A stretch of 64,000 nt of DNA from Neurospora intermedia (taxonomy: Eukaryota; Ascomycota; Sordariomycetes; Sordariales; Sordariaceae). The stretch lies in NCBI GenBank assembly GCA_037102815.1, contig BTPP01000002.1:1674001-1738000 (forward strand), read 5' to 3'. Within the stretch, counting starts at the first letter, position 1; each line of letters begins with the position of its first letter. Positions 54,735-64,000 of this stretch are shown here, piece by piece. The translations under genes were made by a program, and so were the position numbers. The notes beneath the pieces were generated by a model, which worked only from the letters and a program-made list of their open reading frames with translations, did not search any database and had not been told where the DNA came from.

Positions 54735-57320
54735 CTAACGGCGATAACGGCGAGAACGGCGACGTTCTTCTCTACGGCGCGCCATCTCCTCAGCGGACGG
54801 ATACATGGAGGGCGGGCTTCTGGGGACATAGTCCTCCCGTCTGATGCACACCAGCTGGCCTCCCCGCTTGATGACCTTGTAATCATCCCAATTGACGCCG
54901 GCCAACACGTTCTGCTCGTCATTATGTTCGGAGGCAGGAGGAGTAGGGTTGCCCATGGCAATTTGCTGCGTAGGCCCTGTCACGAGCTCCGGAACGATCA
55001 CAGGCTCCATTGCCGGGTTGGTTTCGTGGGGAGTAGTTGGAGCATCGAGAGTAGTGGGAGTGTCCGGGCTGGTAGGACTCTTGGGAGTGTCAGGAACGGT
55101 GGGAGCGATATTGTCCGGAGCATCGTTCTTGGACGGCATTTCTTGCTGAGCGATACTCTCGTCGGTTGCGACAAACTTCAGCTCATCAAGTACAACCTGG
55201 GCCAAGTCTTTCATGGACGCTTGCATGTTCGCTTTGTTGATGGCCATTTCGGTTAAGATGATGCGACCGATCTCTTCGATAGCTTCTCTGTGGCTCATCG
55301 GTTGTCCGAGCCAAGTAACAGCGGCATTCAGAAAATCTTGCACGTTGTCGAACTCCTTTGGAGGAAGGATGTCTGAGAGCTTACCAGCTTCCTTCTCGGC
55401 AGACTTTTCTCCAACATCTTGAACAGATACGCACTCGGAAGTTTCTTTGCCAGTGTCCTCGGGTTTCTCGGCAACCAGAACATCCTCCGCCGCCCCGTCG
55501 CCAGCGTTCTTGGGTTCGTCGGCAATCAAAGCTTCCTCCGCCGTCCTCTCGCCAATGTCCTCGGGCTTATTGGTACCCAGGGCTTCCTCCGCCGTTCCTT
55601 CGCTCGTGTCCTTGAGTTTCACATGGTCGGTAACCAAAGCCTCTTCGGCCTTCATCTTCGCATCATCAGGCGTAGCATTGTCCAACCAATTCTCGATCAT
55701 CATCATCTTTTCCTCCTGAATCTCGGCTTCGCGCAACTCAACCTCTGTATGTCTCAGTCTGTCCTTGCCGCGGCTGTCATTATCGTCGGCTTGCTTCTGC
55801 TCAAAACTCGCCGCTTCGGCTGTGTTACCATTGTTTCTGTTCAAATCGTTATGGTTTCCGCTCGAGACATCGTTCTTCTTTACTCCAGTCTTCGACTCAT
55901 TCGCCTCCCGAGCATCCTTCTCATCACCCTGCTCAACGATCCACTTCGGTGACAAGACCTTGAACGAGCGACCATCAACGCAGCTCTTGAACACGATGCC
56001 CTCACCGCCCCTCACCTCCGCCAAGGAGATCAGGTCCTCGTGACTTTCGGCAATGTCCCGGAGTTTGTGGTATCCCATCACCTTGACGTGCTTGAGGTTG
56101 TGAGCATCGGCGAAATTCTTGACAACGCGGGGATCCCAGTGTTTAAGCCTCTGGATGTCCCAGATCGAAAAGACGTGAAACTCCGGGTCGGAGTTCTCCT
56201 GCAGGTTGTGGTGGTTGCCATTGATTCCAGGGCCAACGAGTTCGCCCTGGATGGCAATGGTGCCATTTTTGTCCTTCCGGTGTAGGCCTTCGAGAATGGC
56301 TGGCAGGTTGTTTGCCAGTGCTGCCTTCCAGTACGGGCAGTCCTTGGAGTAGGGCAAGTCGATATTCTTGCTGCAGACACCAAAGCGACCCGAGGTAAGA
56401 ACGGTCTGGGCCTCTGATCCGGGATGAGGTCGATGAAGGCTGCCAAAGTACTTTGATGTCTTGGGAACGAAGTAGACGCTCATGCTGCTGCCGTCCAGCT
56501 TGATGGTTTCCTGGTAGATGATATGCTTGTACTTTTCCTTAGTGAAAAGGTTGAGGCAGTTTTGGACACGTTCAATGTCCGTTTTCTGGATGAAAGACGG
56601 CATCTTGATGGAAGCACTGCCGTTTCCGTTGGGACCGGCGGTGCCATGGGGCTCCCACTTCGTGACGCCCAGCATGTCCGAGTAGTCGACCAATTGTCGA
56701 GAAATCTCCTCTCCCTCAAACATCGCCAGCCTACCCTTCCGGATCACATCAGCGTTGATCTCCGGGAAGTCCTCCAGCTTGAGGACAAGTCCCTGCGAAA
56801 CCCACTGCGACTTTGGGTCCCTTGGTGAACCAAGACACTTTGTGGCAACGCGGAAATATTCCTTGCCTTTGATCCAAGTGCGGTTGCCGGCCTGCGAAAA
56901 CTGCCAGTAGTGCTCATCCACAACAGGCAGGAGAGCATCGGGCTCGATGAAAATGGCAAGTTGACCCTCGCGGACGGAGTGACGTGCGGCTGCGACGGTC
57001 CAGCCGTCGACAACCACTTTGTCGTGAAATTTGTGGCTGTGCATGTCGACCTTCTGCACCCGCCGGACGGTCACCAGCTTCCGCTGGTGGGTCGGGGTGA
57101 GCGGAGAGCGAGGAGGCGTGATGATCGGAGCAGGATAGACGGGGCGCTTGTCTGCCGGAGTGGCAGGGCGGTGAGAGTTATGGGTCATGGACTTGGTAGT
57201 CGCCATGTTGTCGATGGGCCTGGAAGTGTCCAGGGGCATAAGCATGGGCTGAATCTCTGGGGCAAGCCACTCGAGATTGGCAGCAGCGCGAGAGGAGGAA
57301 AACAAAGATGGGGCAGCCAT
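54735..57320 (-). CDS. RNA ligase of the DraRnl (DRB0094) type with long repeat-containing tail
   Basis: A single exon of 861 residues. Residues about 80-240 form the N-terminal OB-like module (LVTVRRVQKVDMHSHKFHDK, VREGQLAIFIEPDALLP). The nucleotidyltransferase domain follows: motif I IKLDGSSMSVY with lysine 274 as the adenylation site, GRFGVCSKNIDLPY, motif IIIa/IV IQGELVGPGINGN with Glu360, EGIVFK at 440-445 and motif V SFKVLSPKW. This arrangement matches the Deinococcus DraRnl group, which seals nicks with a 3'-OH on RNA. Residues about 470-720 are low in complexity, with degenerate 20-residue repeats (EDIGERTAEEAL, EDTGKETSE) and a Pro/Thr-rich stretch. The basic C-terminus ends RREERRRSRRYRR. 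Its biological target in fungi is unknown to me. Confidence 0.9.
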   Translation of the reverse strand: MAAPSLFSSSRAAANLEWLAPEIQPMLMPLDTSRPIDNMATTKSMTHNSHRPATPADKRPVYPAPIITPPRSPLTPTHQRKLVTVRRVQKVDMHSHKFHDKVVVDGWTVAAARHSVREGQLAIFIEPDALLPVVDEHYWQFSQAGNRTWIKGKEYFRVATKCLGSPRDPKSQWVSQGLVLKLEDFPEINADVIRKGRLAMFEGEEISRQLVDYSDMLGVTKWEPHGTAGPNGNGSASIKMPSFIQKTDIERVQNCLNLFTKEKYKHIIYQETIKLDGSSMSVYFVPKTSKYFGSLHRPHPGSEAQTVLTSGRFGVCSKNIDLPYSKDCPYWKAALANNLPAILEGLHRKDKNGTIAIQGELVGPGINGNHHNLQENSDPEFHVFSIWDIQRLKHWDPRVVKNFADAHNLKHVKVMGYHKLRDIAESHEDLISLAEVRGGEGIVFKSCVDGRSFKVLSPKWIVEQGDEKDAREANESKTGVKKNDVSSGNHNDLNRNNGNTAEAASFEQKQADDNDSRGKDRLRHTEVELREAEIQEEKMMMIENWLDNATPDDAKMKAEEALVTDHVKLKDTSEGTAEEALGTNKPEDIGERTAEEALIADEPKNAGDGAAEDVLVAEKPEDTGKETSECVSVQDVGEKSAEKEAGKLSDILPPKEFDNVQDFLNAAVTWLGQPMSHREAIEEIGRIILTEMAINKANMQASMKDLAQVVLDELKFVATDESIAQQEMPSKNDAPDNIAPTVPDTPKSPTSPDTPTTLDAPTTPHETNPAMEPVIVPELVTGPTQQIAMGNPTPPASEHNDEQNVLAGVNWDDYKVIKRGGQLVCIRREDYVPRSPPSMYPSAEEMARRREERRRSRRYRR

Positions 57321-60179
57321 CTTGACTAGGGCGGAGGTACTATCGACTGATCTTTTGCTGGTGAGTAATGGTCTTCGTGAAAAGTTTTTCGTGGTGTGGT
57401 TTGATGATCGGCAATGCTAGAAGCGATGGTGGTAAGTGGTACTGTGTTCTAATTCCGCAGTCAGCAATGGTCAGAAGGGAACGTGTGTGAAAGATGATGT
57501 TGTCGATATATGACGATGTCGTTAGGCGGCTTTCAAACAGAGGATGAGCTGAGGGCAGGAGTTCCACCTACTGCGTTCGAGCTGACGTGGTAGTGGTTCT
57601 TGACGATATCTAGGTGGGTGGTGGTAATGTCAGTCACGAGGCCAGATTTGCTTGACTGCCTGCTCCGTTACAGGAAGAAGAGGAGGGAAGTGTGCCCTTT
57701 AAGTATCCGAAGGAGGAGAGGCTCTCCGCCTACGCCCCATTGGAGGCTGGCCGGCTGGAGAGGATGAGTGAAGGGACTGAAAGCTAGAACGGGACGTATC
57801 GCTGGCCGCTGGAATTCCGATCAATGCCCTGCAGGTGATTGGGAAGTGGTAGGTGATACTTTGATGGGTGATGTTATTAAACTATTGGACTGTCCTCCTG
57901 CGTAGAAGGGAAGGGAAAGAAAGAGGAAGGGGGGGACAGAAACGCAGGCTGCCTTAAGTATTCGAGGAAGAGGAGGCTCTCCGCCGGTGAGGACCGGTGG
58001 CTAACCAGGGCAAGGGGGGAACCGTTTGCGTTGCGGTGAATACCAACACCGAGTAGGGAGAGCAAGTCTGGGACCTTGATATCGGGGAGGGGAACTGGCT
58101 GGGTTAGGTGATTTGCCGATTCAATCAGCTTGGGTGGTGTCGGGATGAAATGGGACGGTTCCAATGCAAACGACCTTCGTGAACCCTTCAATTGGGATCC
58201 GATTGCTGGTGAGTGACGAGGGCTCTCGGTGATGAGATGCCAATGACTCCTTACTGGCCAATGGCTGGGGTTTGAGATGAAAGCGAGGTCAACTTTGACG
58301 GCCGTGGAAAGTGATGAAGGAGTTCGCTTCCCATTGGAATTACTGATGGGGTGATGTAGGTTCCTCTCTGTGGGTTGTACCAGGCCACACTGGCTGGTGG
58401 TGGAGATGAGAATGGGGTCAACTTTGACAGTGTCATCTCAATCGACTGTCCACACCATTTGGAACGATTGTCTCCAAGCTGGAAGGGGCAAAGCAGACTA
58501 CCTCTACGCAGCATGTCCGCCATGATTCATGTGAAGTCAAGACACTCCCATAATATACGAAACATCCGCACGGGTAGGGTTATGCAACGCCACTGGACGC
58601 TCATCGCAACGAGGAGTTGACTGTTACAGGCGGTGTCTTCGAATAATCTCAAATGAGGCAGCTAGGAAAGCGATGATGGCAGGTCATAATCCTTTCTAGG
58701 TTCAAATGAACTACAGAGATGTCTCTTGTGTGTTGTCTTGAGAGGTGCTTGGTCATAAGGAGGTACATAAGAACGATAGCAGTTACAGGGATAGCAGGAA
58801 TCGTGCTCTGTCATTACTTCTAGCTGGCCACTGGGCTGGAGCTTGAGATGAAGAGGACGGCTGGAGTCTTTTATGCGACCAGCGTTTACAACAGAAGAAA
58901 ACTGCACAAAAGACAGAGGACGTACAGTACTAAACCATGTGAAGGCTGGATGAGACGAATGACTGAATGTACAAGGTGAAATCTGAGGACTGTAGATGCA
59001 AAAGATGTGAAGGGCGTGTTCAGGTTTTAGGAATGCAGGTGCAGAGGAAAGTTGATGAGAAGCGGCAACAGTGGATGTCTCGGGACCATTTTTCAGGAGG
59101 AATCTGGATGGGAGTAGTGAATGAAATTGAGAAATGAGGCTCTTACCTGAGTGATCGAAGGTTGCCGATTAGCAAAGGAGAAAAAAAAAGGGGGGGGAAA
59201 GAATTCTACTCCGGGACAGAAACACTCCCCTTTTTAACTTGCCAGAAGAAAAGACCTCCAGCGCGCAGCAGGAAGCTACCTATTCAAGACACAACAACAA
59301 TAGAAGTGAATAAGATACTCGGTATTCCTATTGTACATTTCACTTTTCAACAACTGACGTTGCTTGACAGCTGTGATTGGTCCCGGCATGTTGGTAAGAG
59401 AGTGACTAGCAGGTATTGAAACACTCTTCCCGGTGTCATATGTTCTACACTGAATAAGAACAATAGGCAGACGGCTAGAGACAGCCGTGTGATCTCATAC
59501 TAAGAAGATGACAATTGAGTTACTCGAGCAATCATTCTTTTGCTGCTGATGCGCGACCATTCGAGGGCCTGACTGATGATGATGTATTCCGGCGACCGCC
59601 TGACTGCCGATTTGTGGTGTACTCTGAGTACTCGGTGAACTCGATATGAGAAATGGGAGAAGCCCAAGTCTGACGAGTACATCCTTACGGAGGACTGTCC
59701 TCGAGCACTAATGTGACTAGACGACCTGACTAATTAATGCTCGTCTGCCTAGCTAGTCAACCACGCAATTCCATTTCAGTCATGGGACAACTCCTTGACA
59801 CCCTGGTCGAAGACACCCCATCTTCCGCTCTATGCTTTTTCGTGCAACTCAGCTGTCACTACTATAGACTGTCGTGTGCCAAACCGTTGACGGTGCCAAA
59901 AACAACATTATGCGAACCTTGAATCCGACGTCATTATTGAACAGTAATAGCGGTAATCTTTTTTGGAGGATGGTAAATCCAAACGTAGGGTAGATTCAGG
60001 GACCAAGACATTGCGACATCGTGTAGTTTGCCCTCGTCTATTCTTCATTTATTTCCTATGGGGGTAGATTCTGTGCCCTCTATCGGAAACTATCTCGATC
60101 TCGTCGACTAGAGGTACCTAACTTTTTCAGGACTCTTTACTCCATCCTCCAAAAGGCAAGCTTCACGGTTAAGGCAATC
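57321..60179. other. 2.9-kb gene-free stretch with degenerate repeats
   Basis: No gene is supported. Two copies of a segment with TTAAGTAT(C/T)CGA and GGCTCTCCGCC lie at 57696-57730 and 57951-57985. Two copies of a stretch ending in GGTCAACTTTGAC lie near 58262-58300 and 58388-58430, and a third weaker relative is near 58825-58855. Confidence 0.5.
57696..57985 (+). repeat. Pair of degenerate direct repeats
   Basis: Segments 57696-57730 and 57951-57985 share TTAAGTAT(C/T)CGA, a G/A-rich stretch and GGCTCTCCGCC. Both are preceded by GGAAGA-rich DNA. Identity is roughly four in five bases by eye. Confidence 0.6.
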
Positions 60180-60930
60180 ATGTCAAACCAGAGTGCCCAG
60201 GAACAAGCCAACATCATTCGAGAGTGGAACGACCAACACGCTACCATCGACATTCTTACTTTGTCCATTTGGCTGTGACCTCCTGGAGAGTTTAGTTGAA
60301 AATGGTCACCACATCAAATAAGGCTCCGGCGTTCTGTCAGTCTACTCCAGCTCCCGGAAATTCGTCTGTGTCTTGTGGAGGGCGACGCTGGCCACGACAC
60401 CTGTGGCCAAAACTCTCATGGAGTTGTTGCTCAAAAACTACCCTTTCAACCAAAACCGATTTCCAAGAACTCGTCGGTAACTTGTCCGTTATGTCAGACC
60501 GATGACACCGCGGACCTCAAGGCCAGATCAAAGGTGTGGCCGACAAGAGCGAATGAAGCTGGAAGTCCACATGAAGACGGGACACACCGGCGAAGCCGTT
60601 TGGAAAAGGAAGTGAGGACAAAAGCAGAACGGAGTGTTTGTTTGCCCATACTGTCTCGAAGATGGAGTGAAACGAACGTTCACTACCCTGCCCACACTGG
60701 TGCGCCATGTTTCACAGAACGATAAGCCCGGTCTCATTGATACCAAAAAGCATCCGCGAGCTCGGAGCCAGCTGGTTGTAGGTATGACCAACCACAGTCT
60801 TTGACAGCTTACGCTGCTCGTTCGGGTCTTGACACTGCATCCACAGGTTGACAATGGGAGAACCCTGCCTGCGGGCTTCCAGCTGAATGGTTTTGACGAG
60901 GGCCATGAGGCTCTCATCTCGCAACTTTAG
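60180..60930 (+). CDS. Possible zinc-finger protein, four-exon model
   Basis: A model of 60180-60274, 60341-60533, 60628-60777 and 60847-60930 joins in frame to 173 residues. It carries two Cys pairs: VTCPLCQTDD and VFVCPYCLEDG, the second followed by LPTLVRHV, which resembles one C2H2 finger. The end reads VDNGRTLPAGFQLNGFDEGH and EALISQL. The first donor (GTGACC) is weak, so exon 1 is the least sure. The region reads like real coding sequence in three separate pieces, but no homologue is recognised and one piece could belong to a decayed gene. The next C2H2-like frame at 60957 may be part of the same locus. Confidence 0.4.
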
Positions 60931-60956
60931 CCACGAGTTGATGCCCATAGACGCAC

Positions 60957-61568
60957 TTGGACAGTGGCCACGACCAGAGCGACCTCAGGGCAACGACAAC
61001 CAACACCGCGCCAGGCACGCGCCAATTGCACCATCACCATGAACAGCCGGTTACACCACCAACACTGCAATGGGCTGTCGACCCTATCAACGATTTCGAC
61101 CTTTCAAAGTGTACCATCACAATCGATAGCTTCGCTACCAACTTCGCAATGGGCTTCAGTAGTACCGACTATTGGACGAAGAGTCTTGCTCTCCTACGTG
61201 CGGTACCTATGCAAACTCCCCTTTGGCGGATGGACAAATCTTTGGGGATGTCTAGATGGGCCAGTAAAAGTACTACCACTGGTATCACACCCCGACCCCC
61301 GACAACAAGGTTTATCATGCCTCTACTGGACTTGAACCTATGGGTCGCGATGCAGCATGAAGAAAATATATCAACCTACTTCAGATGTCCGACCTGCAAT
61401 ATCCATTTCAACAGCATAGGGCAATGGATCGACCATACTCGTCGAGAGCATAGTAACGTGGCCGTCACAATTCCCGAAGAGAGAGCGAAACAGACAAGCA
61501 CCGATTACGGCGAAATGGAACCATTGTATCCCACTGGCACAATGGAAAAAGTCACTGGTATGGGTTGA
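60957..61568 (+). pseudogene. Open frame with one C2H2-like finger, no ATG start
   Basis: An open frame of 203 codons begins without an ATG. Near its end it reads STYFRCPTCNIHFNSIGQWI then DHTRREH, a C-x2-C-x12-H-x4-H zinc finger. The first 120 residues are Thr-rich and without known features, and a second frame through 61150-61335 looks equally coding. This suggests missed exons or frameshift decay rather than a clean gene. It follows the Cys-pair model at 60180-60930. Confidence 0.35.
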
Positions 61569-61823
61569 CCATGAGCTTTGACCACAGCGTCAACAACAAG
61601 GTCAACGAAGATGCAGGGTTTGAGGCCCGTTATCAACCAACGACTAGCAACTTTGACATGGCTAAGCTCGAGCTTAGTGACCAGTACACCATTGTGGTAA
61701 TGAGACATGGGATGGAAGAATGATGAGGGAAGCGAGATAATCAGATGAAATGACAAGATTTTTTCTCGGGCTCCTCTCATCGTTTTCTGAGAAATATCTC
61801 ATGTACCAAATATGGACTTGAGA

Positions 61824-62231
61824 TCAACTTCTCGATCTTCCCCTCGAACATCCAGTGTAGGGCTGCTGTGATTGATGTGCCCTCCAGATTTCTCTGTATT
61901 GCTGGCATGCCACAGGTTGATCAGGCCCAGTGCAGTTGATTTCGACAGGAGTCCGAGTTTTTCTCTCAGGCCAGTCCAGGGGCGGATTAACTGTGTCCTC
62001 CCTCATGGCGACTTCGAATGTCCGCTCATCTGGCTCGAGTGTGGTGACAGTGTACGGCAGGGTGGCAGCACACAAGGGGGTGCGGACGGGGATAAGGGAC
62101 ACAACTTCGGCAGCCATGGCCTCCAGGGCATTCCGATAGTTGCGCACGCCGCGGTCATGGGTGCTGGAAGGCAGTCTAATGGTAGTGCCGGCGGGAAGAA
62201 GTGGCTGGTTGCGGGCTGTAGAGGAACTCAT
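61824..62231 (-). CDS. Small unknown open frame
   Basis: An ATG-started frame of 135 residues: MSSSTARNQPLLPAGTTIRL, then a helical stretch (RNYRNALEAMAAEVVSLIPV) and a polar tail ending in SRGRSRS. It ends at 61824. It has plausible amino-acid composition but no recognisable domain. The neighbouring frame at 62516-62866 is similar in size but not in sequence. Either or both may be lineage-specific genes or noise. Confidence 0.35.
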   Translation of the reverse strand: MSSSTARNQPLLPAGTTIRLPSSTHDRGVRNYRNALEAMAAEVVSLIPVRTPLCAATLPYTVTTLEPDERTFEVAMREDTVNPPLDWPERKTRTPVEINCTGPDQPVACQQYREIWRAHQSQQPYTGCSRGRSRS

Positions 62232-62304
62232 GATGACTGATCTGCTGTTGGGTCAAGTGAAAAAAATATGATCGTGTTGATGCGGATCGAGGGATGAAGT
62301 TGAG

Positions 62305-62403
62305 AGGCTTGGTGCTGGTGCAGACCCATAGGCTGGGTGCTGGTGCAGACCCATAGCATAGGCTGGGTGCTGGTGCAGACCCATAGGCTGGGTGCTGGTG
62401 CAA
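62305..62403 (+). repeat. 25-bp minisatellite, four copies
   Basis: The unit AGGCTGGGTGCTGGTGCAGA then CCCAT occurs at 62305-62329, 62330-62354 and 62360-62384, with a partial fourth at 62385-62403. Five extra bases separate copies 2 and 3. Copies differ at one base or so. Confidence 0.9.
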
Positions 62404-62515
62404 CTCAGAGGCTTGAAATAAAAACCTGTGTCTTGGCCCTTTGGCGGCGGTGTCAAAATCGGCTTCCTTGTCATAGGCCGACAGGCGTACTGCTGCGTAG
62501 GGAATACTCACGTGG

Positions 62516-62866
62516 TTACAGGCCCTGCGTGACCGCATTTGCTGCGTCTACGCAGTAGCGGACGGCCGCGTAGGCACGTTGAGGGATGGGTGAGTTCTGT
62601 CCGAGATCAATGTATACCTTGGAGAGGATCTGTTTTTTCCCGTCAGGGCGCTCATTGTTGTGTCGAGCCTGATTAGTGGAGCGGAAAGGGAAGTAAGGCA
62701 CAGGCTGAATGTTGTCGGGAGTAACCAGTCGTCTGTGAATAGAGGTGTGGTTGATTGGGTACTTATGCCAGCGAGCGTGATCCCGACCTGCCTCAGAAAG
62801 ATCTTGCCAGATCACCTCCCACAGAGGGTTGTTGTGAGAGATTGAAGGACGAGAAGAAGACGCCAT
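62516..62866 (-). CDS. Small unknown open frame
   Basis: An ATG-started frame of 116 residues: MASSSRPSISHNNPLWEVIW, LVTPDNIQPVPYFPFRSTN, KKQILSKVYIDLGQNSPIPQ and RAYAAVRYCVDAANAV. Its composition looks protein-like, with an even mix of hydrophobic and charged residues. No domain is recognised. A GTGAGT five bases after the stop could mean that the real gene is spliced and longer. Confidence 0.35.
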   Translation of the reverse strand: MASSSRPSISHNNPLWEVIWQDLSEAGRDHARWHKYPINHTSIHRRLVTPDNIQPVPYFPFRSTNQARHNNERPDGKKQILSKVYIDLGQNSPIPQRAYAAVRYCVDAANAVTQGL

Positions 62867-63565
62867 GTTGCTGTTTCAAGCTTTGAGAGACGGTGGGTGG
62901 GAAGATGAATAAGGGAAGACGAGCAGTACAAGATGAGGGTTGCAAGGATACTGTATTTGTGCCTGATCTGAATGTCAGGATTTGCAAAAGAAGATCTTTA
63001 CCTGGTCATGGACTTGATGAATGATGGTGTGCATTGATGATGAAACTGTATGAGTCTAAGTCTGTCTGCTTTGAGCGAATCGGACTTTATGTCGAGACTC
63101 TTCGGAGCGGCGTGTCCCTCTTGTCTTGCGGCGCCGGGCTACCCACTCCCTCCCTCCAACAGTCGACGGGTTTTGGAAGGGTAGAGTCATTGTGAGGTTC
63201 GGTTTTGGCGGTTTTGACAGGCATCTTGGTAGCCGCTTGAGCGGTGGTGGCACAATCCCGACACACCACCGAAGGACACTGGCTCTATGCAGTGGCAGTG
63301 TGGCTCGACTGGATCATCAGACTTTTGCTCTCGTGGGTTGAGCAATTCGATGCCATCAAGGACTGGGACATCCTCCGTACACAGCCGACCGCGGCACAGC
63401 GTCTCCAACCCGCCCCGTCCAGATATAGTCGATTGTTCCGCTACCGACGTCACTGATTGAAGTTGGCACGAGATCGCTGTGAGGGGACGTCAGGGAATAG
63501 AGGAATGTGGATCTGGGAATGGGGTCAAGATTGCATGTTATCCGGGAACATTTGGTTCATTTCAG
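62867..63565. other. Gene-free stretch
   Basis: About 700 bases before the right-edge gene. A minus-strand frame at 63187-63453 has no ATG at its start and no domain. Nothing else is seen. Confidence 0.4.
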
Positions 63566-64000
63566 TTAGTTAGCTAAGTTTATGGGTGCGCGGTGGCACC
63601 CTTGGGAGAAGGGAAGAACCCCCTCTTCTCTACCACTTTGAGACCTTTTGTAGCCGTTTTGGTGGGAAATTGTCGTTAACCTCGACAACTTTGGTCTTTG
63701 TTCAAGTGACGAAACCTCAGAGGGACACATTCTTGTCTGTTCCACTACCGATGTAGATTGACGGCGATTGCTCGGCCTTTCGGAGTATTGTAAAAGAGGT
63801 GCACCAAAAAACCCGTGCTCGTCTTCGTAGGTGAATTCTGGTAATGACTTGAGAGTATACAAGGTTGGAGGGTTTGGGTTCTCGAGGATCGTGTCGAGCT
63901 TTCTGTCGAAATTACACATTGGAATAAGGTAGGTGCGTTGCAATAGTCGCCTTTTCTCTGCAGTGGTCGTCACAACTGAAATATCTAGTAGAAGCAGAGT
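63566..64000 (-). CDS. Partial unknown gene running off the right edge
   Basis: The minus-strand frame is open from the edge (base 64000) to a stop at 63566, 144 codons. It reads TTAEKRRLLQRTYLIPMCNF, LPEFTYEDEHGFFGAPLLQY, then a Ser/Gln/Arg-rich tail ending GCHRAPINLAN. No ATG lies near the edge, so the start is outside. No domain is recognised. The tail is polar and possibly disordered. Confidence 0.4.
   Translation of the reverse strand, partial: TLLLLDISVVTTTAEKRRLLQRTYLIPMCNFDRKLDTILENPNPPTLYTLKSLPEFTYEDEHGFFGAPLLQYSERPSNRRQSTSVVEQTRMCPSEVSSLEQRPKLSRLTTISHQNGYKRSQSGREEGVLPFSQGCHRAPINLAN

Noticed and set aside
62305-62403. CRISPR-like array
   Set aside because: Units are directly adjacent without unique spacers and the genome is eukaryotic; it is a minisatellite.

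Overview
The window is nuclear DNA of a filamentous ascomycete, most likely a Sordariales fungus close to Neurospora or Sordaria. Reasons: genes are split by short GT-AG introns (about 55-170 nt) with CTAAC/CTGAC-like branch sites; intergenic DNA is long and carries TACCTAGGTA-type motifs, poly-A, poly-C, CA and GAA repeats; families typical of Pezizomycotina are present (HET, HeLo-like N-domain, AA9 monooxygenase, DUF8021, DUF3425-bZIP, OPT); and two nuclear tRNA genes have introns after position 37. The AA9 protein looks nearly identical to a Neurospora crassa enzyme as I remember it. That comparison is from memory and was not run.

Layout. 0-5 kb: the 3' end of an unknown gene, a decayed gene copy, an AYR1-like reductase (-), a broken DUF8021 secreted-protein gene (+), and GAR1 (+). 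6.3-7.4 kb: a three-exon unknown gene whose N-terminus matches the decayed copy near 0.7 kb. 9-15.5 kb: a compact catabolic-looking group made of an AtuA/DUF1446-like gene with an internal TAG stop (-), a divergent bZIP-DUF3425 regulator (+) and a family III CoA-transferase (+). 16.2-17.4 kb: an AA9 copper monooxygenase with a likely 9-nt exon (-). 18.8-20.8 kb: a HET-domain protein with a poly-Glu tract. 22-25 kb: a RING protein with a 5'-truncated tandem copy downstream (-).

28.3-29.7 kb: a LYC1-like GNAT acetyltransferase (+). 30.1-33.3 kb: a ten-exon oligopeptide transporter (-). 37 kb: tRNA-Ala(CGC). 37.9-39.7 kb: an SNF5/Sfh1 chromatin-remodelling subunit with a GATA-like finger (-). 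41.7 kb: a small unknown gene (+). 42.8 kb: tRNA-Glu(CTC) (-). 43.2-44.5 kb: an AP-endonuclease-family enzyme (-). 46.5-46.8 kb: a Tc1/mariner-type MITE. 47.2-48.4 kb: a stand-alone HeLo-like protein (+). 49.8-51 kb: an unknown Pro-rich protein (-). 51.7-53.6 kb: a Pro-rich tail-anchored protein (-). 54.7-57.3 kb: a DraRnl-type RNA ligase (-). 57-64 kb: gene-poor DNA with degenerate repeats, a 25-bp minisatellite, weak zinc-finger gene models and a partial gene at the right edge.

Most genes are unrelated housekeeping or accessory genes. The one group that may work together is AtuA-like / bZIP / CoA-transferase. The most unusual signals are the UAG inside the AtuA-like gene (a possible A-to-I editing site), a 21-nt module shared by two introns of unrelated genes, the 9-nt exon, the MITE and the fungal RNA ligase.
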